A stretch of DNA of 64,000 bases from JAWKRB01 sp041389885 (GCA_041389885.1 JAWKRB010000035.1:16809-80808), one strand, 5' to 3'. Positions 1 to 9,291 are shown, counted from the stretch's first letter. Program-made: numbers and translations. The notes: generated from the letters alone by a model not told the origin.

Positions 1-1946
1 ACGTGGTCGACGCCCGCGGCGCGGAGCCGGGCGTACCACTGCGCCGGGTCGACGCGGGGCGCGAGGAGAGGCTCCGCGGCGAGGTCGATCACCGCGCCGT
101 CGCGGGTGACCGGCACGTACACCACCTCGTTGCGAAGGCCCGGACCCATCAGCGGATAGCGAAAGATCCGGTGCCCCGGCGGCGCCCAGCCGAAGGCCGC
201 CGCGGTGCGCCGCGCGCAGTCGCGCTCCAGGGCCTCTCCCGCGCGCCAGAACACGCGCATGGCGCCCCCCACGGGGTTGACCTCGAAGGCCCGCGCGCCT
301 GGCGGGCCGCCCATCGACGCGACGATCGCGCCGCGGTGCCGAGCCCGCGCGGCGCGCACCGCGACGAAGCTCACCGAGGTGGCGAGCGCGAGCGACGCCA
401 GGGTGAGCGCGGCGACGCGGAGGCGCAGCGCGGCGAGCACCAGCACCGCCGACCCGAGCGCCCAGGGCCCCGCCTGGAGCGCCGCCGCGGCCACCGCGGG
501 CGAGGCCGCGCGCGACCACGACAGCGCCGCGCCGCTCAGCGCGAGGGCGACCCAGAGCGGACGCGACCGCGCGCCCCCGACCCGCGCGCCGAGCACCAGG
601 AGCGTCGCGGGCAGCGGGAGAAAGAGCCGCGGCGAGAAGGGCAGAAAGGCCGTGCGCAGCTCGCGCGCCTCGTCGCGACCCAGCGCGGCCACTCCGGCGA
701 GGGCGGCGCCCAGGGTGACCGCCGCGACCGCCCGGTCGCGCCCGCGCTCGCCCGCGCGCACGACGCTGAACGCGGCGAGGGGCGCGGCGACGAGCCACGC
801 GACGCCCCAGCCCGGCGGGTCGAGGTCCATGCCGGGGAGGCCGAGGGTGAAGGCGCGCAGCGCCTCGACGAGCGAGGGCTCGCGCGCGCCGGGCGAGAAG
901 CGCCCCGCGAGGAGCGCGGCGAGCTGCGGATTGCCCGGCAGCGCCGACCCCACCGAGAGGGGGTAGAGCGGCGAGCCCCGCGCCGCGAGCGAGCGCGCGA
1001 GCGTCGGCGCGGCGACGAGGGTCGCGCCCGCCAGCGAGAGCCACAAGCCCTTGCGCCCCAGGGACTTATCTCGTGTCATGGCCCACAGCCCGAGGGCGCC
1101 GAGGGCCGCCGCCGCGGGGAGGCCCGAGGGCTTGGCCTGGAGGTGCAGCGCCGCGGCGACGACGCAGAGCGCGCCGTGCACGCCGCGCTCGTCGCGGGTC
1201 GCGAGGCGGGCGTGGGAGGCCGCGAGGAGAAAGGTCGCGAGGGTCCAGACGTCGGCGTAGCCGGTCATCGCGACGGAGACCGCCGCGGGGAGCGTGACCA
1301 CGGCGACGGCGACGAGGGGCGCGCGCTCGGCGGGGACGTCCCAGGCCCGCGCGAGGTCCCACGCCGCGAGCGCGACGGCGGCGAGGAGGGCCGCGCCGAC
1401 GGTGGCGACGCAGAGGTCCTCGCCGGTGAGGGCGAGGCCGTGGGCCCAGAAGAGCTCGGCGCCGGTGGGGAAGAACTCGTAGTACCCCGCCGCGTCGGGC
1501 CAGTCCTCGGGCGCGTCGTGGCCGAGCTGCGCCCAGCGCGCCGCGCGGTAGAGATGGTAGGTCATCGAGTCGGGCGCGAGGCAGGGCGACACCGACGTGC
1601 GCAGCCAGCGCCAGCCCACCGCGAGCGCCGCGGGCAGCGCCGCGGCGAGGGTCACCCGCGAGGGCGCCGCGAGCCTCCACGCCGCGCCGGGGGGCAGCGC
1701 CCGCGCGAGGAGCGCGAGGGCCGCCGCGAGGGCCGCGCACCCGAGCGCCGAGAACGCGCCCGCGCCCAGCAGCGCGTGCGTGCCGAGGGTGACCGCCGCG
1801 GCCCCCAGCGTGACCGCCGCCGAGGCCCTCCCGGGTCCCTCGGGGACCAACGCGCAGGCCCCGCGCCACGCCGTGCGCGCGATCGCCGCGGCGAGGCAGA
1901 GGGCGATGAGTGCCCGGGCGAGGGCCTGGAGCGTGTCGAGGTGCAT
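1..1946 (-). CDS. GT-C type integral membrane glycosyltransferase, 3' end off the window
   Basis: The frame is open from the ATG at 1946 to the left edge, so the C-terminus is not seen; about 648 codons are visible. The chain is Ala/Leu-rich with roughly ten hydrophobic segments alternating with short Arg-rich loops. Residues 125-138 read PDSMTYHLYRAARW, and a D-x-x-x-YH loop of this kind is usual in family-39/ArnT-like membrane sugar transferases that use lipid-linked donors. Codon third positions are strongly G/C, supporting this strand over the long open frame opposite. Assignment to GT-C is by motif and topology only; the acceptor is unknown. It is divergent from the dehydratase gene at 2072. 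Confidence 0.6.
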   Translation of the reverse strand, partial: MHLDTLQALARALIALCLAAAIARTAWRGACALVPEGPGRASAAVTLGAAAVTLGTHALLGAGAFSALGCAALAAALALLARALPPGAAWRLAAPSRVTLAAALPAALAVGWRWLRTSVSPCLAPDSMTYHLYRAARWAQLGHDAPEDWPDAAGYYEFFPTGAELFWAHGLALTGEDLCVATVGAALLAAVALAAWDLARAWDVPAERAPLVAVAVVTLPAAVSVAMTGYADVWTLATFLLAASHARLATRDERGVHGALCVVAAALHLQAKPSGLPAAAALGALGLWAMTRDKSLGRKGLWLSLAGATLVAAPTLARSLAARGSPLYPLSVGSALPGNPQLAALLAGRFSPGAREPSLVEALRAFTLGLPGMDLDPPGWGVAWLVAAPLAAFSVVRAGERGRDRAVAAVTLGAALAGVAALGRDEARELRTAFLPFSPRLFLPLPATLLVLGARVGGARSRPLWVALALSGAALSWSRAASPAVAAAALQAGPWALGSAVLVLAALRLRVAALTLASLALATSVSFVAVRAARARHRGAIVASMGGPPGARAFEVNPVGGAMRVFWRAGEALERDCARRTAAAFGWAPPGHRIFRYPLMGPGLRNEVVYVPVTRDGAVIDLAAEPLLAPRVDPAQWYARLRAAGVDH

Positions 1947-2071
1947 GACGCGCGAGGGGGCACTAGGGTATCTCTCTTCGGGTCACGCGCGGAGCACGAT
2001 CCGCCCTTCCCATTCCCCGCGGCGGCGAACTAGCCTGCCGGTGCCTCGATGAACCCTACGGAGCGGCTGGC

Positions 2072-4033
2072 ATGACGATCCCCGAGACCGTGCGCCTCAC
2101 CGGGCGCATCCTCCAAGTGACCGAAGACCCCGAGCTCCTCGCTCGGCAGCTCCGCGGCGAAGACCTCCCCTGGGACCCCGAGCGCCCCCTCGTCGACAAC
2201 ATCTCCACCGACGAGCTCACGCCGGGGTGGGTCTGCTACTACTACGACGAGACCCTGGCGGAGTATTGCCTCATCGGCCTGCGCGGCAACGTGATCCAGC
2301 GCAACGACGTGCGCGGCGGCGGCTTCTCGGTGATCGTCTCGGGGCGCTCCAAGGGCTGCGGCTCGAGCCGCGAGACCGCCCCGTACTCCGAGCTCAAGAG
2401 CGGCGTGCGCCTGGTCATCGCGAAGAGCATCGAGAAGATCTACGGGCAGAACGCGCAGAACATCGGGCTGCTCACCAGCACCGACTTCGGGCTCATCCCG
2501 CGCATCGCCGCGGGCGAAGAGATCCCCCTCGACGAGTTCACCCGCGGCCTCGACCCGATCTCCGCCGACATCGTCCGCGCCGGGGGGCTCTTCGAGTACA
2601 GCAAGGCGCGGCTCCGCGGCGACCTCACGCCCCCGACGATCGCCACCCCCGCGCGCCCGATGACCCTCTGCGAGAAGATCATCGCGTCGCACGCGGTGGT
2701 CGACCTGGGCAACGACCGCGTGGGCGTGACCGCGGTGCGGCCCGGCGACGCGCTCTTCGTGCGGGCCGACGTGCGCTTCTCGCACGAGTACGTCACCCCC
2801 ATGGCCGACGCGATCTTTCGCGCCGCGCTGGGCGACGACGCGAAGGTCACCGACCCGTCGAGCGTGTACACCTTCCGCGACCACCTGACCTTCCTCGACG
2901 ACGTCATGCCCGCGCAGCACGTGCAGATGGGCCTGCGCGAGACCGCGCGCCACCTCGCGGTGGTGCAGGAGGGCTTCTCCGCGCGGCACGGCGTGCGGCA
3001 CTACGGCGAGGTGCAGAACTCCGTGGGCAAGGGCTCGCAGGCGATCTGCCACAACGCGGTCATCGAAGACATCGCCCTGCCCGGGCAGGTGGTGGCGGGC
3101 ACCGACTCGCACACCTGCATGGCCGGCGCGCTGGGCTGCTTCGCCTTCGGCGTGGGCAGCACCGACATGGCCAACGCCTGGTTCACCCGCGACGTGCGGG
3201 TGCGCGTGCCCGAGACCGTGCGGGTCAACCTCCGCGGCGCCCTGCGCCCCGGCACGTCGGCCAAAGACCTCATGCTCCTGCTGCTCTCCGACGCGTACTT
3301 CAAGGAGGGCAAGGGGATCGGCAAGGTGCTCGAGTTCGCCGGCGAGGGCGTGCGGGCCATGGGCCTCGACGAGCGCGCCACGCTCACGAACATGTCCGTC
3401 GAGGCCGGCGGCTTCACCGGGATCATCGAGGCCGACGAGGTGGTCGTGCGCTACCTCACGAGCAAGCGCGGCCTCGACGCCGACGCCGTGCGCGCGCGCA
3501 TCGTGCGGGCCGACGAGGGCGCCTCCTACGCGCACACCTTCGACCTCGACCTCGACGCCCTCGTGCCCATGGTCGCGACGCCGGGCGACCCCCGCAACGG
3601 CGTGGCGCTCACCGCCCTCCCTGAGGTGAAGATCGACATCGCCTACGGCGGGAGCTGCACCGGCGGCAAGAAGGCCGACATGGACATGTACGCCTCGGTG
3701 CTCTCGGCGGCGGTGGCGCGGGGCGAGCGCGTGGCCGAGGGCGTGAAGCTCTACATCCAGTTCGGCTCGCAAGACATCCGCGAGTACGCCGAGGCGCGGG
3801 GGTACATCGACGTGTTTCACCGCGCCGGCGCCGAGCTGATCAACCCCTCGTGCGGCGCGTGCATCCGCGCGGGCCCCGGCGTGAGCGGCCGCCCCGACGA
3901 GGTGACCGTGAGCGCGATCAACCGAAACTTCCCCGGGCGCAGCGGCCCCGGCAAGGTCTACCTCGCGTCGCCCCTCGTGGTCGCCGCGAGCGCCCTCGCG
4001 GGGCGCATCGTCGCCCCCACCGCCGCGTCCTGA
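2072..4033 (+). CDS. Fused aconitase-family dehydratase (LeuD-like domain followed by LeuC-like domain)
   Basis: A 653-residue one-chain hydro-lyase of the 3-isopropylmalate dehydratase/homoaconitase family. Residues about 40-185 form the swivel (small-subunit) domain with GRSKGCGSSRE at 91-101. From about 196 (PMTLCEKI) the large-subunit domain follows. The [4Fe-4S] ligands are seen as Cys349 (TDSHTC), Cys594 and Cys597 (SCGAC). In ordinary fused aconitases the swivel is C-terminal, so this chain is circularly permuted; LeuC and LeuD are normally separate proteins. Start ATG has GGAG 8 nt upstream. The exact substrate (isopropylmalate, homocitrate, methylcitrate or similar) cannot be decided from sequence; no leucine genes are adjacent. 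Confidence 0.88.
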   Translation: MTIPETVRLTGRILQVTEDPELLARQLRGEDLPWDPERPLVDNISTDELTPGWVCYYYDETLAEYCLIGLRGNVIQRNDVRGGGFSVIVSGRSKGCGSSRETAPYSELKSGVRLVIAKSIEKIYGQNAQNIGLLTSTDFGLIPRIAAGEEIPLDEFTRGLDPISADIVRAGGLFEYSKARLRGDLTPPTIATPARPMTLCEKIIASHAVVDLGNDRVGVTAVRPGDALFVRADVRFSHEYVTPMADAIFRAALGDDAKVTDPSSVYTFRDHLTFLDDVMPAQHVQMGLRETARHLAVVQEGFSARHGVRHYGEVQNSVGKGSQAICHNAVIEDIALPGQVVAGTDSHTCMAGALGCFAFGVGSTDMANAWFTRDVRVRVPETVRVNLRGALRPGTSAKDLMLLLLSDAYFKEGKGIGKVLEFAGEGVRAMGLDERATLTNMSVEAGGFTGIIEADEVVVRYLTSKRGLDADAVRARIVRADEGASYAHTFDLDLDALVPMVATPGDPRNGVALTALPEVKIDIAYGGSCTGGKKADMDMYASVLSAAVARGERVAEGVKLYIQFGSQDIREYAEARGYIDVFHRAGAELINPSCGACIRAGPGVSGRPDEVTVSAINRNFPGRSGPGKVYLASPLVVAASALAGRIVAPTAAS

Positions 4034-4035
4034 TC

Positions 4036-5133
4036 GTGCCTCGCGCGGCGCAGGGACGGCTCCTCGCCTTCGGCGCGGGCGCGGCGACGACCTCGCTGCA
4101 GGGCGCGGCCACGCCCCGCGGGCTGTGGCTCGTGCTGCCCGAGGGCGAGCGCGAGGTCTCGCTGCACACCGACCGACTCCCGCTCTCGGCCACGCTCAAG
4201 CGCCTGCGCGGCAGCGACATCGAGCGAGGGTTCTTCCCCGACGGCGGCGGCGCGCGCACCGCGGCGGTGACCCTCTCTCCCTCGGGGAGCGACCTCGCGC
4301 GCGTGCTCTGGGTCACCGTCGAGGCCCTCGACCCCGCGCCCTCCGAGCTGCGCGTCGAGGTCGGCGACGGCGCATCGCTCACCGCCCGGCTGCCCCGCGC
4401 CCCCGCGTCGACTCCGGGCTGGCTCTGCGGCTACCGCGCCTGCGACGCCGACCCCATCGCCTTCGCGTCGCACACCGCGCGGCGCGTCGAGGCGTGCCTC
4501 GAGCTCATGGCGTCGATCGGCGCGCGCCACGCCGCGCTCACGCTCTCGACCCGCGACGCGCCGGCGCACCGCGCGCGGGTCTCCCTCGCCCGCGGCCTCG
4601 ACGCCGAGAGCTGGACCCTCGCCCTGCGCGCCCTCGCCCGCGGCGCGGCGTGCTCGCTCACCCTCGAGGGCCCGCGCGCCGCGCTGCGCGTCGCGCCCTC
4701 CCCCCGCGGCGCGCCGTCGGTGAACGAGACCGCGCTGGAGGTCGACCGCGCGGTGGTCCCCGAGGCCCGGGAGCCCCGGCTGCTCGCGGCGATGGAGGCG
4801 CTCCTCGCCGAGCCCGAGGCGTCGCGGCTCCAGTGCTGGAGCGCGGCCCTCGACGCGCCGCCGACGCCCCGCTGCGTCACGCGTTGGGAGCGCGACGCGG
4901 GCGTGCGGGCGCTGCCGATCACCGCGGCCTGGCTCGGCGCGACGCTCCGCGCGCCCGCCCGGCGGGCGTTCATCGCGGGCGCGTGGCGCGAGGGAGCCCT
5001 CGATGATTTTCACCCCAGCGCGAGCGCGTTTCGCCAGGCGGTCTCGCCCGAGGGCGCGGCCTCGGGCTCGGCGCAGGTGCGCGCGTGGTGGCGGCGCACC
5101 GGGGGAGCGCCCATGCAAGGAGGCATCGCATGA
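4036..5133 (+). CDS. Unrecognised protein coupled to a degenerate SMC/RecF-like ATPase
   Basis: I do not recognise this 365-residue protein. The GTG at 4036 is chosen because it lies two bases after the dehydratase stop; the frame is open further upstream only inside that gene. There is no signal peptide or membrane segment; the composition is Ala/Arg-rich, with alternating beta-like stretches in the first half (PRGLWLVLPEGEREVSLHTD) and a helical second half. The stop overlaps the next gene's ATG (ATGA), so the two are probably translated together and may form a complex. No nuclease or helicase motif is apparent. Confidence 0.65.
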   Translation: MPRAAQGRLLAFGAGAATTSLQGAATPRGLWLVLPEGEREVSLHTDRLPLSATLKRLRGSDIERGFFPDGGGARTAAVTLSPSGSDLARVLWVTVEALDPAPSELRVEVGDGASLTARLPRAPASTPGWLCGYRACDADPIAFASHTARRVEACLELMASIGARHAALTLSTRDAPAHRARVSLARGLDAESWTLALRALARGAACSLTLEGPRAALRVAPSPRGAPSVNETALEVDRAVVPEAREPRLLAAMEALLAEPEASRLQCWSAALDAPPTPRCVTRWERDAGVRALPITAAWLGATLRAPARRAFIAGAWREGALDDFHPSASAFRQAVSPEGAASGSAQVRAWWRRTGGAPMQGGIA

Positions 5134-6290
5134 AGATCGAACGCTTCGAAGTTCAGGGGCACCGCGACCTCGCCCCGGTCGACTGGCGACCGGCCGACCT
5201 GACGGTGCTCGAGGGCGCGGCGAGGACGGCGCTGGCCGAGGCCGTGTTCACCCTGGCCAGCGTGCCGCGGGGCTGGAGCGACCTCGGGCAATTCTACGGC
5301 GCCCTCGACCTACCGCCCCGGAGCCACCCCTCGTCGGGCGAGGCGCACACCACCCGCTGGCGCCTCACCTGCGCGCCGCGGGGCGACGCCCTCGACGGGC
5401 TGTCGACGGAGTATGAGCTCGGGATCTACCCCCCCGCGGGGGAGCTGTCGTGGGAGATCCGCTATGAGTTCCTGCGGCGCTTCGATGACTTCAACGAGGT
5501 CTCGGTGCTGAGTCGGGAGGGCGCCTCGGGGCGCTACGAGCTCTCGAAGCTCCCGAGGGGCGCTCCGCCGCGGCGCGCGGGGCGCGAGACCTTCGCGGGA
5601 GACATCCCCGTGCTCGGCGCGCGGCAGGAGCTCTTCGACGACCCGGCGGTGAGGCCCTTCGCGCAGCCCCTGGCGCTCTGGTCGTGGTACCGGGGCTTCG
5701 ACGTAACCCCGGGGTCAGACGCCCGCGCCGACCGCGCCTTCCCTGGGTTTCACGAGCGCCTCATCGAGGGCGGCGGCAACCTGATCAACGCCCTCTTGAA
5801 CCTCCACGACCTCGAGCAGACGCGGCCGGGCCTCCACGACCTCGCCCGCGCCGCCGTGCCGGGCTTCGAGGGGCTGCAATTCGGCCGCGGTGACAAGGGC
5901 GAGGTCACCTTCGCGCTGCGCGTCTCTGGGCGCGAGCTCCGCCCCGCCGACCTCGAGGCCGAGGCCCTCCGCGCGCTCTGCGCCGCGGCGGCCGTGAGCG
6001 CGACCGACCCGCCCCCCCTCTGCTGGTTCGAGCCGCAGACCTGGGCGGGGGTCCCCCCGGAGGCGCTGCCGCGCTTCGCCGACCGGCTGCTGCGGCTGAG
6101 CGCGCGCGCGCACGTGGTGCTCGCCGAGCCTCCGCCGGCGCTGGTCGAGGCGGTGGCCGAGGCGCGGGGGGCCGCGGAGCTCCCCGAGGCGTGGCGAAGC
6201 GAGCGAATTCGCGTGGAATTCGGGCCCCCTGAGGGCGCGTGGGAGTCAGGCGCGATGCACCCGTTGACGGCTCTTTCCACGGCTCCATGA
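5130..6290 (+). CDS. RecF/SMC-like (AAA_21-type) protein with lost ATPase motifs
   Basis: A 386-residue protein whose layout follows the predicted ATPase (AAA_21) family. It opens MKIERFEVQGHRDL like RecF/SMC heads. The P-loop position, residues 29-39, reads GAARTALAEAV with no GKS/T. The signature position reads LEAEALRAL, where relatives have LSDGT. The Walker B position reads PPLCWFEPQ, where relatives have LLxIDEPE, and the switch-His stretch reads VVLAEPP. The fold seems kept while every catalytic element is gone, so I infer a non-hydrolysing structural or binding protein. It overlaps the preceding unknown gene by 4 nt. Confidence 0.6.
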   Translation: MKIERFEVQGHRDLAPVDWRPADLTVLEGAARTALAEAVFTLASVPRGWSDLGQFYGALDLPPRSHPSSGEAHTTRWRLTCAPRGDALDGLSTEYELGIYPPAGELSWEIRYEFLRRFDDFNEVSVLSREGASGRYELSKLPRGAPPRRAGRETFAGDIPVLGARQELFDDPAVRPFAQPLALWSWYRGFDVTPGSDARADRAFPGFHERLIEGGGNLINALLNLHDLEQTRPGLHDLARAAVPGFEGLQFGRGDKGEVTFALRVSGRELRPADLEAEALRALCAAAAVSATDPPPLCWFEPQTWAGVPPEALPRFADRLLRLSARAHVVLAEPPPALVEAVAEARGAAELPEAWRSERIRVEFGPPEGAWESGAMHPLTALSTAP

Positions 6291-6337
6291 ACTGGTGTAG
6301 GGTGCCGCGCCCGAACGCCCCGACGCGGCGCGAGCGA

Positions 6338-6360
6338 GCCGCCAGAGCGCTTCTGGCGGC
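6338..6360 (+). promoter_or_regulatory. Perfect 9-bp hairpin in the nuoA leader
   Basis: GCCGCCAGA at 6338-6346 pairs exactly with TCTGGCGGC at 6352-6360 around a 5-nt loop, 64 nt before the nuoA start. No T-run follows, so it is not a typical terminator. It could be a protein or RNA control site, or an mRNA 5' stabilising stem; this is inference. Confidence 0.4.
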
Positions 6361-6423
6361 GTCGGCTCCGCGGCGACGGTGCCGCGGACCCACGAGAGTT
6401 CGAGAAATGATCCGGAGAGGATT

Positions 6424-6819
6424 GTGAACGACATCCCCAACGATGCCGCGCAGCTCAGCCTGACCCACGCCTACGGGCCGGTCTTCATGATCATCGCCTT
6501 CGCGCTCTTCGTCGCGGTGGCGATGTTCACCCTCGCCTCGCTGCTGGGCCCGAAGAACCCGACGGAGACCAAGAGCATCCCCTTCGAGTGCGGCTCTGAG
6601 AGCACGGGCTCGCAGCACGTGAAGCTCTCCGTGAAGTTCTACCTCACGGCGATCCTCTTCGTGGTCTTCGACATCGAGGCGATCTTTCTCTACCCCTGGT
6701 CGGTGCTGTTCCAGCGGCTGGGGTTCACGGGCTTCGTCGAGATGATGGTGTTCCTGTCGGTGCTCACCGCGGGTCTGGTCTACTGCTGGAAGAAGGGTGC
6801 CCTCGAATGGGAGACGTAG
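6424..6819 (+). CDS. nuoA: NADH-quinone oxidoreductase subunit A
   Basis: Membrane-arm subunit of respiratory complex I that helps link the peripheral arm to the membrane. It has 131 residues and three membrane helices; the conserved region IPFECGSE and the acidic stretch VVFDIEAIFLYPW are present. The GTG start at 6424 is chosen because GGAGAGG lies 4 nt upstream; the earlier in-frame ATG has no such site. It opens a seven-gene operon on the plus strand and overlaps nuoB by 13 nt. Confidence 0.95.
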   Translation: MNDIPNDAAQLSLTHAYGPVFMIIAFALFVAVAMFTLASLLGPKNPTETKSIPFECGSESTGSQHVKLSVKFYLTAILFVVFDIEAIFLYPWSVLFQRLGFTGFVEMMVFLSVLTAGLVYCWKKGALEWET

Positions 6820-7376
6820 AACACGAGACTCGGGTGCTCGGCGGCGGTGAGTCCGGCTTCGTGACCACCCGCTTCGACGCGCTGCTCAACTGGGCGCGCA
6901 AGTACTCGCTCTTTCAGTACCCCTTCGTGACCGCGTGCTGCGGCATGGAGTTCATGGCCGCGGCGTCGCCCCGGTACGACCTCGCGCGCTTCGGCGCCGA
7001 GGCGCCGCGCTTCTCGCCGCGTCAGGCCGACGTGCTCTGGGTGGTGGGCACCATCTCCCAGCGCCAGGCCCCCGCGCTGCGCCGGGTGTACGAGCAGATG
7101 ACCGAGCCCAAGTGGGTCATCGCCTTCGGCACCTGCGCGTCGTGCGGCGGCTTCTACGACAACTACGCGACGGTGCCGGGCATCGACAAGATCGTGCCCG
7201 TCGACGTGATGATCCCGGGCTGCCCGCCGCGCCCCGAGGCGGTGCTCGACGGCTTGATGCTGCTCCAGCACAAGATCGGCGTGGGCGACCGCACGCCCGT
7301 GACCCTGAAGAACACGCAGCTACCCGATGGCGCCGACGAGCACCTCGACCGGCTGCACCAGATCCGGCTGAAGTGA
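6807..7376 (+). CDS. nuoB: NADH-quinone oxidoreductase subunit B
   Basis: Peripheral-arm subunit (189 residues) that carries cluster N2 and passes electrons to quinone. Cluster ligands are visible as the tandem Cys44-Cys45 (ACCGMEF), Cys110 (GTCASC) and Cys139 (PGCPPRPE); the spacings of 65 and 29 residues equal those of E. coli NuoB. Its start lies inside the end of nuoA, indicating translational coupling. Confidence 0.96.
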   Translation: MGDVEHETRVLGGGESGFVTTRFDALLNWARKYSLFQYPFVTACCGMEFMAAASPRYDLARFGAEAPRFSPRQADVLWVVGTISQRQAPALRRVYEQMTEPKWVIAFGTCASCGGFYDNYATVPGIDKIVPVDVMIPGCPPRPEAVLDGLMLLQHKIGVGDRTPVTLKNTQLPDGADEHLDRLHQIRLK

Positions 7377-7383
7377 GCGAGCG

Positions 7384-7974
7384 ATGTCGAAGCTGATCCT
7401 CGAGAGGCTGAGTGCGCAGTTCGGCGACGCGGTGTTGGAGACCAGCACGGCGTTCGGCGACGACGTCGCGGTGGTCACCCGCGCGGCGTGGCGCGGGGCG
7501 GCGGAATTCATCAAGACCGACCCGCAGTGCCTGTGCGACTACTTCGTCGACCTCTCCTGCGTCGACCGCTGCGACCCCAACGTCGACGACCTCGACATGG
7601 ACGACCGCTTCGAGGTCTACGTCATCGCCTACTCGCTGAAGCACAAGCACCGCGTGCGCCTCAAGACGCGCGTCTCGGGCGCGTCGCCGACGCTGCCGAC
7701 GCTGACCTCGGTGTGGGCGGGGGCCGACTGGATGGAGCGCGAGGCCTTCGACATGTTCGGCGTGCGCTTCGTCGGTCACCCCGACCTGCGGCGCATCCTG
7801 ATGTACGACGAGTTCGAGGGGCACCCGCTCCGCAAGGACTACCCCGCGAACCGGGCGCAGCCGCTCGTGCCGTACCGCGAGGGCACCTTCGACAAGCTCG
7901 GCCCCTTTCTCCAAGACGAGGGCATGCCGCTCAACCGCTCCGTGACCCTCGACGACCGCGTCGACGAGCACTGA
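7384..7974 (+). CDS. nuoC: NADH-quinone oxidoreductase subunit C
   Basis: A 196-residue 30-kDa-type subunit of the peripheral arm. Typical family stretches are WMEREAFDMFGVRFVGHPDL and the following RRILMYDEFEGHPLRKDY. It is a separate gene from nuoD, not the fused NuoCD of enterobacteria. It starts 7 nt after nuoB; a 67-nt gap follows before nuoD. Confidence 0.95.
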   Translation: MSKLILERLSAQFGDAVLETSTAFGDDVAVVTRAAWRGAAEFIKTDPQCLCDYFVDLSCVDRCDPNVDDLDMDDRFEVYVIAYSLKHKHRVRLKTRVSGASPTLPTLTSVWAGADWMEREAFDMFGVRFVGHPDLRRILMYDEFEGHPLRKDYPANRAQPLVPYREGTFDKLGPFLQDEGMPLNRSVTLDDRVDEH

Positions 7975-8041
7975 GCCCGAACGGTCCACCGCGCGTCTGC
8001 ACCCAGAAACCTCACGAACCACCGAACCGGGTCATCACTCC

Positions 8042-9274
8042 ATGGAACCTGTCGACCTCGACCTCGAAGAGTCCGCGCTGGACCTCCCGAGCGAGCCCAT
8101 GACCCTCAACATGGGCCCCTCGCACCCGGCGATGCACGGCACCATCCGCATGGTCCTCAAGCTCGATGGCGAGACCGTCTCGGACCTCGACGTGCAGCCC
8201 GGCTACCTCCACCGCGCGTTCGAGAAGATGTGCGAGCGGGGCACCTGGGCGCAGGTGTTCCCGTACACCGACCGGCTGAACTACGTCTCGCCGCTGCTGA
8301 ACAACGTGGGCTACGCGATGGCCGTCGAGAAGCTCCTCGGGGTGACCGTGCCGCGCAAGGGGCAGCTCTTTCGCGTGATCCTCGGCGAGCTCTCGCGCAT
8401 GAGCGACCACCTCACGTGCAACTCCGCGATGGCGATGGAGCTCGGCGCGTTCACGCCCTTCTTGTGGCTGATGAAGGCCCGCGAGTGGATCTGGGAGGCC
8501 TGCGAGGAGCAGACCGGCGCGCGGCTCACGCACAGCTTCTTCCGCGTCGGCGGCGCGGCGTTTCCGCCGACGGCGAAGTTCATCCCCCAGGTCCGCGCGA
8601 TCCTCCCGAAGATCCTCGAGGTCGTGGCCGAGGGTGAGGCGCTGCTGCTGAAGAACCGGATCTTCCTCGACCGCACCCAGGGCGTCGGGGTGCTCGACCG
8701 CGACCTCGCGGTGTCGCTCGGCGCGTCGGGGCCGGTGCTGCGCTCCACCGGCGTCGACTACGACGTGCGCAAAGACAAGCCGTACCTCACCTACGACGAG
8801 GTCGACTTCGAGGTGCCCGTGGGCGAAGACGGCGACACCTACGACCGCTTCATGTGCCGCTTCGAAGAGATCCGGCAGAGCATTCGGATCGTCGAGCAGT
8901 CGATCGCGCTGATGGAGAAGATCCCCGCGGGCTCCCCCGACGACGCGGTGAGCATCACCGACCCGCGCATCGTGCTGCCCCCCAAGAGCGAGGTCTACTC
9001 GACCATCGAGGGGACCATCAACCACTTCAAGCTGATCATGGAGGGCGTCGACGTGCCCGCGGGCGAGGTGTACCAGTACACCGAGGGCGGCAACGGCGAG
9101 CTCGGGTTCTTCCTGGTGAGCCGCGGCGGGGGCACCCCCTGGCGCGTGCGCGTGCGCGGGCCGAGCTTCTTCTCGCTCCAGGCCTCCAAGAGCATGATCA
9201 AGGGGGGGATGCTCGCCGACATCATCCCGACCTTCGGCTCCGTGAACATGATCGGCGGCGAGTGCGATCGTTGA
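8042..9274 (+). CDS. nuoD: NADH-quinone oxidoreductase subunit D
   Basis: The 49-kDa-type subunit (410 residues) forms the quinone pocket with NuoB. The N-terminal NMGPSHPAMHG, the LNYVSPLLNN region, and the C-terminal GGMLADIIPTFGSVNMIGGE are standard for the family. The chain ends in the usual short C-terminal tail (GECDR). The next gene in the canonical order would be nuoE; here nuoG follows directly. Confidence 0.96.
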   Translation: MEPVDLDLEESALDLPSEPMTLNMGPSHPAMHGTIRMVLKLDGETVSDLDVQPGYLHRAFEKMCERGTWAQVFPYTDRLNYVSPLLNNVGYAMAVEKLLGVTVPRKGQLFRVILGELSRMSDHLTCNSAMAMELGAFTPFLWLMKAREWIWEACEEQTGARLTHSFFRVGGAAFPPTAKFIPQVRAILPKILEVVAEGEALLLKNRIFLDRTQGVGVLDRDLAVSLGASGPVLRSTGVDYDVRKDKPYLTYDEVDFEVPVGEDGDTYDRFMCRFEEIRQSIRIVEQSIALMEKIPAGSPDDAVSITDPRIVLPPKSEVYSTIEGTINHFKLIMEGVDVPAGEVYQYTEGGNGELGFFLVSRGGGTPWRVRVRGPSFFSLQASKSMIKGGMLADIIPTFGSVNMIGGECDR

Positions 9275-9291
9275 ATAGAGCGAATACCGAG

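Noticed and set aside
3..2033. 676-codon plus-strand open frame at the left edge
   Set aside because: Arg/Gly/Glu-rich low-complexity product; the opposite strand encodes a membrane protein with coherent helices.
2030..3820. Long minus-strand open frame opposite the dehydratase gene (and similar ones opposite nuoG, hypF and the thiolase)
   Set aside because: Typical antisense openness of high-GC genes; His/Ala/Arg-rich product without any family resemblance.
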